The notes beneath the pieces were generated by a model. That model did not search any database, had not been told where the DNA came from, and saw only the letters and a program-made list of their open reading frames with translations. Shown one piece after another: positions 34,279 through 46,197 of a DNA stretch of 64,000 bases. Both the position numbers and the translations under genes were made by a program. The stretch's first letter is position 1; every line of letters begins with the position of its first letter. This stretch comes from Trematomus loennbergii (Eukaryota > Chordata > Actinopteri > Perciformes > Nototheniidae): positions 13,136,673 through 13,200,672 of the forward strand of contig JAAOOA010000028.1 of NCBI GenBank assembly GCA_012861695.1, read 5' to 3'.

Positions 34279-34725
34279 TGTCATACACATTCACACATGC
34301 TCACTCACACATGCTCCACGGCAGCAGGGGCACTACTGAGTCCATTGGAAGGCGGGAGGTTGAGCAGAGAATGGAACAGCCCTTGCCAGTCTGATGGCAG
34401 CGGTGTTTCTCGCGATCCAGCGATCTGAATTTAGCGATCACAACGAAAACAGCCAAGACACATATTGAGCCCAGAAAATGAATGTTCTTAGGGCTGTAAA
34501 TATAATAAGCCTTTGTCTAAAATGGACAACATTGTAACTAAGGAGATTTAAACTACAGCGATTCTGCACTCGGTCAATCAGCTGCTCTTCATTTTCTTTC
34601 CTGCTATATGAGTGATACAAATATTTTTTACCATACATTCTGAATAAAACTGATACTGTTGGACTCGGTACTAGTTGACTGCTACCAGAAATAAAAGGAA
34701 GTACTTACTGTGTACTTTGTGAGTA

Positions 34726-35488
34726 TTGAAGTATTCGATGTTCTCGCGCCCAGGAGAGGAGCTTAAAATAACGAGACTAATGGAGTCTCTGAAAAGGTTC
34801 AAAGGGTAGTTTAATTAAGTAACGTGGTTAAAGAACAAGCATGGAGAGACAAAGCCGGTGATGTCTTCAGGGTGGGCTGCAGCGAAGGAAAGAGAGCGAG
34901 TGGTCGTCTCTCATCTGTTTTTATCCTCGTCTCGTTGTCTCACGCTGTGCAGATAGTGGACCGCCCTTCTCATCTGTTTTGGTTCGATATCGCGAGAACA
35001 GATGATTTTGACATTGGTATTCTCTGCCTAGTTCCTTAAACCTTTTCTCCTCCTTATCTCTGTGATGACTTTCTATTTAATACCTTATAAACAGATGTAA
35101 TACTTAGTTTAGAAGTTCTAGCAACACTTACGGCACAGTTCTCATTTATGGTAACTCCCTCTGACGTCATAGCTACTCACGTAATGTGTAAACACTCTAT
35201 GATCAATTGTACCTTCATTTAATATTCAGCAGTAATAATATCTCAACGTCTATCGATGTAGTGTTAAGTCCGTTCGTTTTTTGGTGTATAACACTCCAAG
35301 TCATTTTCACTTTACATTCAGAAAACGTAATATTTAGTCACACGCTAACCGGATAAAGGATTTTCAGAATAAAAGCTTGGCATTGATTTCCTGAGAACTT
35401 CCGGGTTTTTCCACAATAAAACAGCTTTAAACTGACGATATATTTTAGACTGAATTATGCTGTTTAACATTGATTTTAATTTCTAACA
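34726..35488. mobile_element. 763-bp insertion with 6-bp target duplication, LTR-like
   Basis: TGAGTA is present on both sides (34720-34725 and 35489-35494). The right arm of the inverted duplication (near 38128) retains the uninterrupted site tttgtgagtaatcc in complement. It ends ctaaca and contains an AATAAA (about 35368), which suits a solo LTR, but the start ttgaag is not a canonical TG. A partial second copy in opposite orientation is at 48170-48620. No coding. Confidence 0.75.
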
Positions 35489-35945
35489 TGAGTAATACTC
35501 TGTCAGAGTCCCCTCCATAGTACATAATGCATGTTTTTTGCTATCTTTGATGAATGATAAAAATAAAATGTTACCATTAGTTCTTAATGAAATTGATACG
35601 GTTTGACTTTGTATTAGTAAGCCTACTACTAACAATACATTGAAGTACTTTTACTGTGTATTTTTTGAGAAATACTCTGTCAAAGTCCCTGCTGAGAACA
35701 AAATCAAGCCACTTCTGCTAAGTTTGATGAGGGAATTCTTTTTGTTGCCATTAGTTCTTCGTGAGATTGATCCTGTTGGACTCAGTACTACTGAAACTAC
35801 CCCCACAAGTACTATGAAGTACTTATTGTGTACTTTTCCAGTAATCCTCTGTCAATGTCCCCTCCTGAGTACAATAATGCATGTTTTTCTTTTGATAAGC
35901 GTTAAAAAACATTTCTTCCTGAGACTGATATTGTTGGACAGAGTA
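35489..35945 (+). repeat. About 180-bp tandem repeats in the left arm, 3 copies
   Basis: Units begin near 35491, 35671 and 35851 with variants of aatactctgtcagagtccc and contain ttgttggactcagtactac. The mirrored set is at 37690-38150. Confidence 0.85.
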
Positions 35946-36214
35946 TTTTAAGAGGATGGTAGACATGATATCAGCAATACTTCCAGTCAGTACTCCGGCA
36001 GCAGCATTTTCACACCTTGGAAAGTCTTTAGAGTCTGGCCTGGAATGGATAGCTGGTCACAAATATCCTTCAGCAAAGTAACACACTCTGTCACATGGTT
36101 GCCCTCTTATGATGCTGCTGTCTTTTAATATATAATTATTCCTCTGCCGCTAGTTCGTTCCTCGCAGATTCTTCAGTCTCATCAGCCTCATCCTTCCATC
36201 AGTCCCAGTTAACG

Positions 36215-37424
36215 CCTCCAGCACACTTCCAGTATCTGACTCCATATGATATTGTCCTGATGCTGTAAGGGTGATGCCCCATGATCACAAAATGACCCCT
36301 CTAAAGTCTGAGTGCCAAGGACCTCATATTATGTCTGTCATTAATGTTACATCACCCATTCTAACAATTTTCTTTCCTTTTTTCTCTTCTCTTAACTGAA
36401 TAGTCCTGTCTTTAAGTATAACCAAATGTAAAGTCCTTTTCCTGCACCATTTTAAGGCTTCATAACAGGCATGTTTACTGTATGTGTTTGGAGAAATAAC
36501 ACAATCAATGGCCCAGAATTGTACTTCATAAACTATGAATCTTGTGGTGCTTGAAGAAATACAGACGGGTTAAGCCGGCCAGGTATATATATATATGCCT
36601 TTTTTGGAGCCATTTTTTTCAATATTTATTAAAATGTCACTAGTTATTTAAACAAACCACTATCTGAGGATAATACAAGCAACCATAAAACACCCTTTAT
36701 CTAGAGAGCCATTGAAGCCCATGAAGAATTTATCCTTCCACAAATCTTTTCAACTGCTGTATTAATAAAGTTGCCACGTGTTTTCAAATTCAAGTTAAGG
36801 AACTATCTGTGTAAAACATTACAAATATTCTTCATTTGCAGTATTTAAAAATGTTCAGAAAGACTGCATCAATTATATGCTATATATATTATATATAAAT
36901 ATATATATATATATTAATATCAATATTGTTATTAACTTAAAAAAATGGGATAATTGCCATGGATGTGGTGTTTGATATAGTTTACGTTCAATTTTAACTA
37001 TTTTAGGCAGAAAAACGTATATTGACGAAACCTTTTTTAATAATTTACTATAATTTAGAAAGGTTTTTGTGAGAAATCATTTCAAAAGTAAACTTATTTT
37101 TCATTTTATATTTCAATTTGAAATGTTTGCACACAACATTATTAATTTATACATTTTTATAAACATTTTAAATTATGAATCCATTAATTTTATTGTATTT
37201 CCTTGAGGCTGGGGAAGATATCCAGCATGTGGTTCAACATGTAATACAAGTAAGTATATGTACAACATGGAAAAGTAAATAAAATAAGTTTAATAGGAGG
37301 ATGTGGATTTATTTTCTCTCACCTTGTAATTACACAATCAAACAATCTATAATTTAGCTCTGACCTTCACAAAAACATTTTGTTGAATTGGACACATTTT
37401 TCCAAGCTCTATTGACAGACATGC
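36215..37424. other. Spacer between the arms of the inverted duplication
   Basis: AT-rich, with an (AT)n-like stretch at about 36880-36920. No gene is recognised. A possible donor-like caag/taagt (37250) follows a short open stretch, but nothing supports an exon. Confidence 0.6.
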
Positions 37425-37689
37425 AATGACTGGGACTGATGGAAGAATCTGAGAGGAATGAACTAGGAGCAGAGAAATAATCATATTTAAAAGACAGCAG
37501 CCCCATAAGAGGCCAACAAGAGTCACAAGGGTGCGTCACTTTGCTGAAGGATATTTGTGACCAGCTATCCAGGCCAGACTCTAAAGACTTTCCAAGGTGT
37601 GAAAATGCTGCTGCTGGAGTACTGACTGGAAGTATTGCTGATATCATGTCAACCATCCTCTTAAAGTACTCTGTCCAACAATATCAGTC

Positions 37690-38150
37690 TCATAAGAAAG
37701 GTGTTTTAACGCTTATTCAAAATAGCAGAGAAACATGCATTATTGTACTCAGGAGGGGACATTGACAGAGGATTACTCAAAAAGTACACAGTAAAAGTAC
37801 TTCATAGTACTTGTGGTACTAGTACTGAGTCCAACAGTGTCAATCTCACGAAGAACTAATGGCAAAACATATTTTTTTCCCTCATCAAACTTAGCAGAAA
37901 TGGCTTGATTTTGTTCTCAGGAGGGGACTTTGACAGAGTATTTCTCAAAAAATACACAGTAAAAGTACTTCAATGTATTGTTAGTAGTAGGCTTACTAAT
38001 ACAAAGTCAAACCGTATCAATTTCATTAAGAACTAATGGTAACATTTTATTTTTATCATTCATCAAAGATAGCAAAAAACATGCATTATGTACTATGGAG
38101 GGGACTCTGACAGAGGATTACTCACAAAGTACACAGTAAAGTAGGTACTT
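37690..38150 (-). repeat. About 175-bp tandem repeats in the right arm, 3 copies
   Basis: Units are marked by gacagaggattactcaaaaa at about 37764, 37930 and 38110. They mirror 35489-35945. Confidence 0.85.
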
Positions 38151-38568
38151 CCTTTTATTTCTGGTAGCAGTCAACTAGTACCGAGTCCAACAGTATCAGT
38201 TTTATTCAGAACGTATGGTAAAAAATATTTGTATCACTCATTGAATATAGCAGGAAAGAAAATGAAGAGCAGCTGATTGACCGAGTGCAGAATCGCTGTA
38301 TAGTTTAAATCTCCTTAGTTACAATGTTGTCCATTTTAGACAAAGGCTTATTATATTTACAGCCCTAAGAACATTCATTTTCTGGGCTCAATATGTGTCT
38401 TGGCTGTTTTCGTTGTGATCGCTAAATTCAGATCGCTGGATCGCTAGAAACACCTGCCATCAGACTGGCAAGGGCTGTTCCATCTCTGCTCAACCTCCCG
38501 CCTTCCCTATGGACTCAGTAGCGCCCCCTGCTGCCGTGGAGCATGTGTGAGTGAGCATGTGTGACTGT

Positions 38569-38960
38569 GGGTGTTTCTCAATCGCGAGTACGCTTGCTTG
38601 GTAGCACATGTCTGCCGAGCATCTTGCTTCAGAAGCGAGTCAAGAATACTTCCTGGCATTCGGAAAACGAAGTGTGGAACACGCTAGCAAGTGTGCAGGT
38701 GTGCGTCATATGAGAGGCCCCGCCTTACATCTTCCGCCACAGATTTGGGGAAATTGGTCCATGCGCAAAGCATTGTGGGGATTTTAAGACCGCGAAGTCT
38801 ACTCATGTGCAGACTCGATATTTCTCCAAACGGAGTACGCCAGGCTCGGTAGATTTCCAAGTATACTGGAGATTGGAACAGTACTTCGGCGGCACTCGAT
38901 GACGTAGTATGCTTGAAATAGTGGCTCTGAAGCAGCTTTACTCGCGATTGAGAAACACCC
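38569..38960. mobile_element. MITE with 22-bp TIRs and 5-bp target duplication
   Basis: The termini are gggtgtttctcaatcgcgag and its complement. ACTGT lies on both sides (38564-38568 and 38961-38965). The matching position of the left arm (gtgtgaatgtgtatgac, near 34285) is empty. Non-coding. Confidence 0.82.
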
Positions 38961-38975
38961 ACTGTATGAGTCAGT

Positions 38976-39046
38976 CACGGCGGAATATTACTGCCAAAAG
39001 TCACGTGAGTGAGTCACGTGACTTTTGGCAGTAATATTCCGCCGTG
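38976..39046. repeat. 71-nt palindrome with perfect 33-bp arms, copy 2
   Basis: The same sequence as 34148-34218, with centre gtgag, as expected for the inverted arm. Confidence 0.95.
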
Positions 39047-39439
39047 AGAAGAAAAAGTTTTGTACTTGTAAAAAAAAGTTTTGTAGTTGTAAAACAAAGT
39101 GTTTGTAGTTGTAAAAAAAATGTGTGTACTTGTAAAACCTAAGCTGAATTTGTCTCTGAAACATGATTTATTAGAAAAATGTTATGTGTTTGTTTGATAG
39201 ATACGTTTTTTCTTTGCAAAACTAAATTCATTAGTTTGTAGATGGTGTTTGTGTTTGCAAACCACATTGTGTTTGTTAGTGAATCATAAGGCATTTGTAA
39301 AACCTGTTTAGTTTGTTTGTGGAGTTATGGCAGGAAATTAGCTCCATAATTTACTCCCTCCATCTGACAGGAGGGAGACTCGTTGAGCTGCGAGTGTGGC
39401 TACAGACGGAGTTCACTCCGTCACGGAGGGGTAGGGTCG

Positions 39440-39645
39440 AGGAGTGGTTTGGGATTGGGCCGTCGAGACCCGTCTCAAGTCAGCACCGATCGCTGTTTGA
39501 GGGCTTGATAGCCCACTCCCCCTCCACACCTCTCCACACTCGTTGGTTTGGAACAGCACTTAATGTGGCGGACCCTCCGCGCGAACGCGCAAACGGAGGG
39601 TAGTGTGTAGGGGTAGGGTGTAGGGGGCGGTTTGGGATTGGGCCA
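39440..39645. repeat. GC-rich dispersed repeat, copy 2
   Basis: Positions 39505-39640 are the reverse complement of 11532-11665. The phrase ggtttgggattgggcc occurs at both ends (39447 and 39628) in direct orientation. This suggests that the unit is bounded by that motif or is tandemly duplicated. Confidence 0.7.
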
Positions 39646-39752
39646 CAGTATTAGTTAGCTTTCGTTTCCTCAGAACAGACCGCCCACTTTAAGATCGCCT
39701 GATCTCCTCTGCAAACAGGAGGAGGAGGATGATGAAGGTGTGTTCTATAAAG

Positions 39753-39922
39753 CCGGCCCGTCCACACAGCGGCGTGCGTTGAAGCTTGCTCCATTTTTTG
39801 GAATATGAGGAAATGACCTGCGGTGTGTCTCTCCCTGTGTGGACGTACCAAAGTCAGTTCTAGGAGCTGTGCATGTTGGACAGTGATCGGACAGAGACTG
39901 CGGAGGAACATGTCTCCGGATG
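39753..39922 (+). promoter_or_regulatory. TATA promoter and candidate first exon
   Basis: tctataaagccgg (TATAAA at about 39751-39756) is followed after about 150 bp by ATG TCT CCG GAT G and a strong donor gtgagtg at 39923. A first exon encoding only M-S-P-D and a phase-1 junction would fit a spliced gene. The only acceptor-like site I see before 45 kb is ctttctgttgcag (about 44314), after the trinucleotide tract, and it would give a 13-codon frame. This could also be a promoter captured with a repeat. Confidence 0.35.
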
Positions 39923-40918
39923 GTGAGTGTGATCTAAATCTTTGAAAACAGCCTTACCTCAGTTTCATATAGCATGTCATTCATCTCGATTTTACTTCCT
40001 GTATTCTGCTCAATTTCTGTAACCTCTTCCTTAAATACAGAAGAAAAATTACACCAGACAGTCCTTTCATATCTTTGAATAATTTAAAATATGTTCCATA
40101 AAGTTTAGGGTTACGTTTTTATCTTTTAATTGTATTGGTTATTACAGTGCAGTTTCCAGCTGGGAGGTAACTAAGTACAAGCACTGCACTAAAGTACAAA
40201 TGTTTTAGGTACTTGTACTGTACTTGATTATTTCATGTTATGCTACTTTATACTTCGACTTGGCGTCATCGCTGCAGACTGTGAGACAGTAGGCCTCCCT
40301 CTGCTGTCATGTGACTTCTGGTTACTTACAAGCAGAGCAGCAGAGGAACTGCCACAGGTTTACCGGTTAGGCGTGGTTCTTTCCGGAGTGAGTGGTAGGG
40401 CAACAGGAATCTGTGATCACACACAGGGCCGACAGGGGCAGTTCAGGAAGGTATTTACATACTTGGAAAACATTACTCTTCAAGTAAAAATAACTATTTA
40501 GGAGATGTCATTTTCATTGAGAAGAAGGCATAGTTCTGACGCTATTATAATCATTAGAATTTCAAACAAAAAAATGCTTTTCCTGCTGAAAATGTGTGCG
40601 AATGCTGTAAACTGTGAACATGTGTTGCTGAATTTAGCTGAAATGCAGAAAAAAGCTGATATTTTAATAGTTGAATGGTTTCTGTAGCTGCTTTTAGCTA
40701 CAAAACACAATGCATTGCACGGACTTTGTTGATAACTTGAAAGTGAAATGTTCAACTGGAAGAGTAGGAGAAATAGTGAAGAAGCTTAATATTTCAAAGA
40801 TAAGTTAAAAAGGTATAAACAACAACATGTAATGCCTCAATGTCCTGAAATAGCTGAAAATGTAATAATTGAATGGTTTCTGTAGCTGAAAGTAGGCTGA
40901 AGGAGTTGGATATCAGAT

Positions 40919-41452
40919 GTACGTATAGATACTGTGAGTACAAGTAGTAGTAGTAGTAGTAGCAGCAATAGCAGTTGCAGTAGTAGTAGTCAGGGGTTAA
41001 ATTGTGCCGGGGCTCAGCCCCGGACAGAGGACGATGCTCTGACGTCATCACCCTCGCTCATTTGTCATGTTTACAAAAAACTATATATTAAAACTTTTCT
41101 CGTTCTTAATATAGACTATATTATATTGACTTACTTTAAAATAGCAGATCTCTGTGACAAGCTGTAGTAGCAGTAGCAGTAGCAGTAGCAGTAGCAGTAG
41201 CAGTAGCAGTAGCCGTCGTCGTCGTAGTAGTATTAGTTGTTGTAGTAGTAGTAGTTGTTGTAGTTGTAGTATTCTTGTAGTAGTAGCTGTAGTAGTAGTT
41301 GTTGTAATAGTAGTATTAGTTGTTGTAATAGTAGTAGTAGTTGTTGTAGTAGTAGTTGTTGTAATAGTAGTAGTAGTATTAGTTGTTGTAATATCGTAGT
41401 AGTTGTTGTAGTAGTAGTAGTATTAGTTGTTGTTGTAGTAGTAGTTGTTGTT

Positions 41453-41487
<35 letters not shown>

Positions 41488-44043
41488 TGTGGCTGTAGTT
41501 GTTGTAGTTGTAGTAGCTGTAGTAGTAGTTGTGTTGTTGTAGAAGTAGTAGTAGTAGTGGCTGTAGTAGCTGTAGTAGTTGTTGTAGTAGCTGTAGTTGT
41601 AGTAGTTGTTGTAGTTGTAGTAGCAGTAGTAGTAGTTGTAGTAGTAGTAGTTGTAGTAGTAGTAGCAGTTGTTGTAGTAGTAGTAGTAGTGGCTGTAGTT
41701 GTTGTAGTAGTTGTTGTAGTAGCTGTAGTTGTAGTAGCTGTAGTAGTAGTTGTTGTAGTAGTAGTATAGTAGTAGTAGTTGCAGTATTAGTAGTAGTAGT
41801 AGTTTGTAGTAGCTGTAGTAGTAGTAGTTGTAGTAGTAGTAGCAGTATTAGTAGTTGTTGTTGTGTAGTAGTAGTAGAAGTTGTAGTAGTAATTAGTAGT
41901 TGTAGCTGTAGTTGTAGTAGTAGCTGTAGTATTCTTGTAGTAGTAGTAGTAGCTGTAGTAGTTGTAGTAGTAGTTGTTGTAGTAGTAGTAGTAGCTGTAG
42001 TAGTAGTAGTAGCTGTAGTAGTAGTAGTTGTAGTATCAGTAGTAGTAGTAGTATTAGTAGTTGTTGTAGTAGTAGTAGTAGTAGTAGCTGTAGTATTCTT
42101 GTAGTAGTAGCTGTAGTAGTTGTTGTAGTAGTTGTAGTAGTAGTAGTTATAGTAGCAGTAGTATTAGTAGTTGTTGTTGTAGTAGTAGTAGTAGTTGTTG
42201 TAGTAGCAGTAGTATTAGCTGTATTAGTAGTTGTAGTAGTAGTAGCTGTAGTATTATTATGGTAGTAGTAGTAGTTGTTGTAGTAGTAGCTGTAGTATTC
42301 TTGTAGTAGTAGTAGCTGTAGTAGCTGTAGTATTCTTGTAGTAGTAGTAGCTGTAGTAGTAGTAGCTGTAGTATTCTTGTAGTAGTAGTAGCTGTAGTAG
42401 CTGTAGTATTCTTGTAGTAGTAGTAGTTGTAGTAGTAGTAGCTGTAGTATTCTTGTAGTAGTAGCTGTAGTAGTAGTTGTTGTTGTAGTAGTAGCTGTAG
42501 TATTCTTGTAGTAGTAGCTGTAGTAGTTGTTGTAGTAGTTGTAGTAGTAGTAGTTATAGTAGCAGTAGTATTAGTAGTTGTTGTTGTTAGTAGTAGTAGT
42601 AGTTGTTGTAGTAGCAGTAGTATTAGCTGTATTAGTAGTTGTAGTAGTAGTAGCTGTAGTATTATTATGGTAGTAGTAGTAGTTGTTGTAGTAGTAGCTG
42701 TAGTATTCTTGTAGTAGCTGTAGTATTCTTGTAGTAGTAGTTGTAGTAGTAGTTGTTGTTGTAGTAGTAGCTGTAGTAGTAGTAGCTGTAGTATTCTTGT
42801 AGTAGTAGTAGTTGTAGTAGTAGTAGCTGTAGTATTCTTGTAGTAGTAGTAGTAGTTGTAGTAGTAGTAGCTGTAGTATTCTTGTAGTAGTAGTAGCTGT
42901 AGTAGTAGTAGCTGTAGTAGTAGTAGCTGTAGTATTCTTGTAGTAGTAGTAGTTGTAGTAGTAGTAGCTGTAGTATTCTTGTAGTAGTAGCTGTAGTAGT
43001 AGTAGTAGCTGTAGTATTCTTGTAGTAGTTGTAGTAGTAGTAGTAGCTGTAGTATTCTTGTAGTAGTAGCTGTAGTAGTAGTAGTAGCTGTAGTAGTAGT
43101 AGTAGCTGTAGTATTCTTGTAGTAGTAGTAGTTGTAGTAGTAGTAGCTGTAGTATTCTTGTAGTAGTAGTAGTTGTAGTAGTAGTAGCTGTAGTATTCTT
43201 GTAGTAGTAGTAGTTGTAGTAGTAGTAGCTGTAGTATTCTTGTAGTAGTAGCTGTAGTAGTAGTTGTTGTTGTAGTAGTAGCTGTAGTAGTAGTAGCTGT
43301 AGTATTCTTGTAGTAGTAGTAGCTGTAGTATTCTTGTAGTAGTAGTAGTTGTAGTAGTAGTAGCTGTAGTATTCTTGTAGTAGTAGCTGTAGTAGTAGTA
43401 GTAGCTGTAGTATTCTTGTAGTAGTTGTAGTAGTAGTAGTAGCTGTAGTATTCTTGTAGTAGTAGCTGTAGTAGTAGTAGTAGCTGTAGTAGTAGTAGTA
43501 GCTGTAGTATTCTTGTAGTAGTTGTAGTAGTAGTAGCTGTAGTATTCTTGTAGTAGTAGTAGTTGTAGTAGTAGTAGCTGTAGTATTCTTGTAGTAGTAG
43601 TAGTTGTAGTAGTAGTAGCTGTAGTATTCTTGTAGTAGTAGCTGTAGTAGTAGTTGTTGTTGTAGTAGTAGTAGTTGTAGTAGTAGTAGCTGTAGTAGTA
43701 GTAGTTGTTGTAGTAGTAGTAGTTGTAGTAGTAGTAGCTGTAGTATTCTTGTAGTAGTAGCTGTAGTAGTAGTAGCTGTAGTAGTAGTAGCTGTAGTATT
43801 CTTGTAGTAGTAGTAGCTGTAGTAGCTGTAGTATTCTTGTAGTAGTAGCTGTAGTAGTAGTTGTTGTTGTAGTAGTAGTTGTAGTAGTAGTAGCTGTAGT
43901 ATTCTTGTAGTAGTAGCTGTAGTAGTTGTTGTTGTAGTAGTTGTTGTAATAGTAGTTGTTGTTGTAGTAGTTGTAGTAGCAGTAGTAGTAGTAGCTGTTG
44001 TAGTAGTTGTAGTAGTAGTAGTTGTAGTAGTAGTAGCAGTAGC

Positions 44044-44078
<35 letters not shown>

Positions 44079-44178
44079 CTGTTGTAGTAGTTGTAGTAGT
44101 ATTAGTAGTAGTATTAGTAGTTGTTGTAGTAGTTGTAGTAGTAGTAGTAGTTGTAGTAGTAGTAGCTGTAGCAGTAGC

Positions 44179-44243
<65 letters not shown>
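40919..44243. repeat. 3.3-kb (GTA)n trinucleotide tract with higher-order motif
   Basis: It begins as (gta)n near 40938, is interrupted by a hAT fragment at 40991-41160, and runs to 44243. Variant triplets (gct, gtt, att, ctt) form a recurring phrase, agctgtagtattcttgtagt, repeated dozens of times between 42280 and 43910. The 699-codon minus-strand frame here is low-complexity Leu/Tyr/Thr/Gln and not a gene. Confidence 0.96.
40991..41160 (+). mobile_element. Left-end fragment of the 3-kb hAT
   Basis: It starts CAGGGGTTAAATTGTGCC and follows the hAT left end, through gacgatgctctgacgtcatc, to gcagatctctgtgaca, then stops at the trinucleotide repeat. No right terminus is present, so the copy is truncated or has been overgrown by repeat expansion. 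Confidence 0.85.
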
Positions 44244-44249
44244 CAATGC

Positions 44250-44890
44250 CTAGTGCTCATAATGCTCAAACATTTGTTAAGACATAAATATGATTATATT
44301 CTACTTTCTGTTGCAGCATTAATGGTCAAGATGTGTGAAAAGTGAGCCAGCTATCATGGATGATCAGGATAAATAAAGGTAAAGAGAACATGTACAGATG
44401 TAGCAGCTTATTTCAGACTCCAGCTTACTGCTTCCTGCCTGCTACCTTCCAGCTACCTGCCTAAGACCTGCCAAAGACCAGTATCTGGGAATGTTAAGCC
44501 CTCCCACTATTTTCCAAGAGGGCGTTGCCAGATTTTCAATTTCAGGATTGAACCAGGAGATGGCGCTTCATTCACAAAAACAGGAAGACAACTTTCATGG
44601 ACTTTCAGTTTTGTTTAGAAGAGCATTTGAACACATCAATATTTTAGATCAAATAGAAGTATATCTAATCTTGTAATTCAATAATATATAGTCTTTATAT
44701 ATTAAATAACTATGGCCAAACTAAGACTTAGTTTTTCAAAAGAGAAAATGCAGATATTATAAAAAACTAAAGTTAAAATCTTGTTTTTAATTGTTTTTAA
44801 GAGCAATAAAAACACTTGGTAAAAAATACAAGCTGTAAAAATACTTATATGTATTTAATACTAATAACATAATGATTCATTTCAGATAAT
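44250..44890. other. Unassigned stretch
   Basis: It holds an acceptor-like pyrimidine tract with cag at about 44302-44314 and a short C/T-rich block (44420-44470). No reading frame or repeat is recognised. Confidence 0.5.
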
Positions 44891-45197
44891 ATTTACTGTG
44901 AATGTATGCAAAAATGTATGGCATATAGCTGTCTAACAGAAGTTAAATCCATGTCTCACTTATTCTGACAATGTATTTAACCCAAATAAAAGAACCCAAT
45001 AAAAAGAGTTGTTAAATAATAGTGAAGTCACGTTGTAATAACAATAACTCATCTCTCTCGGTTCTTTTTCTGCTTTGCCAAAAGCCACTGTGTCAAGTGT
45101 CCTAGTAGAGTTGCCGTATGTAGTTGTCCAATATGGCGGACCATCTCGCACATGCGCAGTACAGATCGGGCAGGGGGACAGATCGGGTAGTGACAAG
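44891..45197 (+). repeat. R1 repeat, copy d, interrupted by the second hAT
   Basis: It runs from gtatggcatatagctgtc through atatggcggaccatctcgca to gatcgggtagtgacaag. The second 3-kb hAT is inserted at the very end of R1. Confidence 0.85.
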
Positions 45198-45578
45198 CAG
45201 GGGTTAAGTTGGGATTTGATATGTGGGGGGCTCTGTGTGGAGGTGCGAGAGGGGGGCGGAGGTCGAGGATCTCATTATTTGACCTTAAGGGATATACACT
45301 GTGGCCCTAAAGCAACTGCTCCATTATCTGTATCAAATGCACACATTGATGCCACCAAATGTCACAATAAAAATAGAAAGTACTACAAATAAACTGGAAT
45401 TCATTTACATCTTAAATTATTAATATATATACACAAAAAAAGGTTTACAAATATCCAACCTTCAAATAGCTTTTTTAAATCAACACTGCTCTGCACACTT
45501 GCTAAAGAACATTTGTGTGGAAATCTCAATTCATTTGTAGGGCTGCGTGAGTATGGCCAAAAGTATGGGAGTAAATCT

Positions 45579-46116
45579 GTTACGACTGAATAAACGGGTT
45601 TGAACTCAAATGCTCGACTCACACAGGTTTTAACAAAAAAAAGGTTTATTCAAACCAAAGCTCTACTACAGAGGTCAAAAACTAAATAACTCTTAACGAG
45701 GAAAAACAGTTTCAAAACAAAGTCACTCTTAATGAGGAAAAACACTAACAAAACAAAATCACTTCAATGAGGAAAAAACACTAGGAGCATGGATAACTAA
45801 ATTCTCAGACAACAAGACGTGGCTCAAAGCTCTGCTTGGGATTATTCCTGGCATGAAACACTGGTAGTTAGTCACAGGAAACGAAACGAACTGGCACAGG
45901 ACAAAGGGAGACGAGGACAATAAATACACCAGGTAATGGGGAACAGGTGGAAACAATCAGGGGCGGGGTCGACAATCACAGGTGTGGGAGACACACAAGG
46001 AAGGGAGGTCAGAGTATCTGAAACGAGAGGGAAGGTTACTATTAAAAATAAAGGGGAAAATACTAGACAAAGACAAAAACACTAAACTAAACTAACATAA
46101 TTTGCGAGAGATGACA
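45579..46116 (-). mobile_element. Solo-LTR-like block in hAT copy 2
   Basis: Reverse complement of 4809-5348, starting tgttacgactgaataaac on the plus strand. Confidence 0.45.
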
Positions 46117-46197
46117 CTGTAAACTATTTAATCATCACCAAATTCTGTGTTATTATGACCGATCATAACTCATTTACAACACATTTAGCATGGTGTA

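Larger units (their letters stand above)
33866..36214 (+). repeat. Left arm of a 2-kb inverted duplication
   Basis: It pairs with 37425-39349 in reverse complement. Paired landmarks include tggagctaatttcctgcc (33866 and 39343), the 71-bp palindrome, cggtcaatcagctgctc (34573 and 38275) and gctgatatcatg/catgatatcagc (35963 and 37637). It carries insertions absent from the other arm at 34231-34278 and 34726-35488. Confidence 0.92.
37425..39349 (-). repeat. Right arm of the 2-kb inverted duplication
   Basis: Reverse complement of 33866-36214. It lacks the left-arm insertions but has its own MITE at 38569-38960. The 37541-37765 stretch is open for 74 codons (PDSKDFPRCENAAAGVL and so on) and its mirror near 36060-35940 is broken. 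I do not recognise the protein. Confidence 0.92.

Noticed and set aside
42147..44246. A 699-codon open frame on the minus strand
   Set aside because: It is translated (GTA)n trinucleotide repeat, composed of Leu, Tyr, Thr and Gln runs, with no domain, promoter or splice support.
44302..44350. Second exon for the 39910 candidate gene after the acceptor near 44314
   Set aside because: The join gives only 13 codons across a 3.3-kb repeat-filled intron; no further support.
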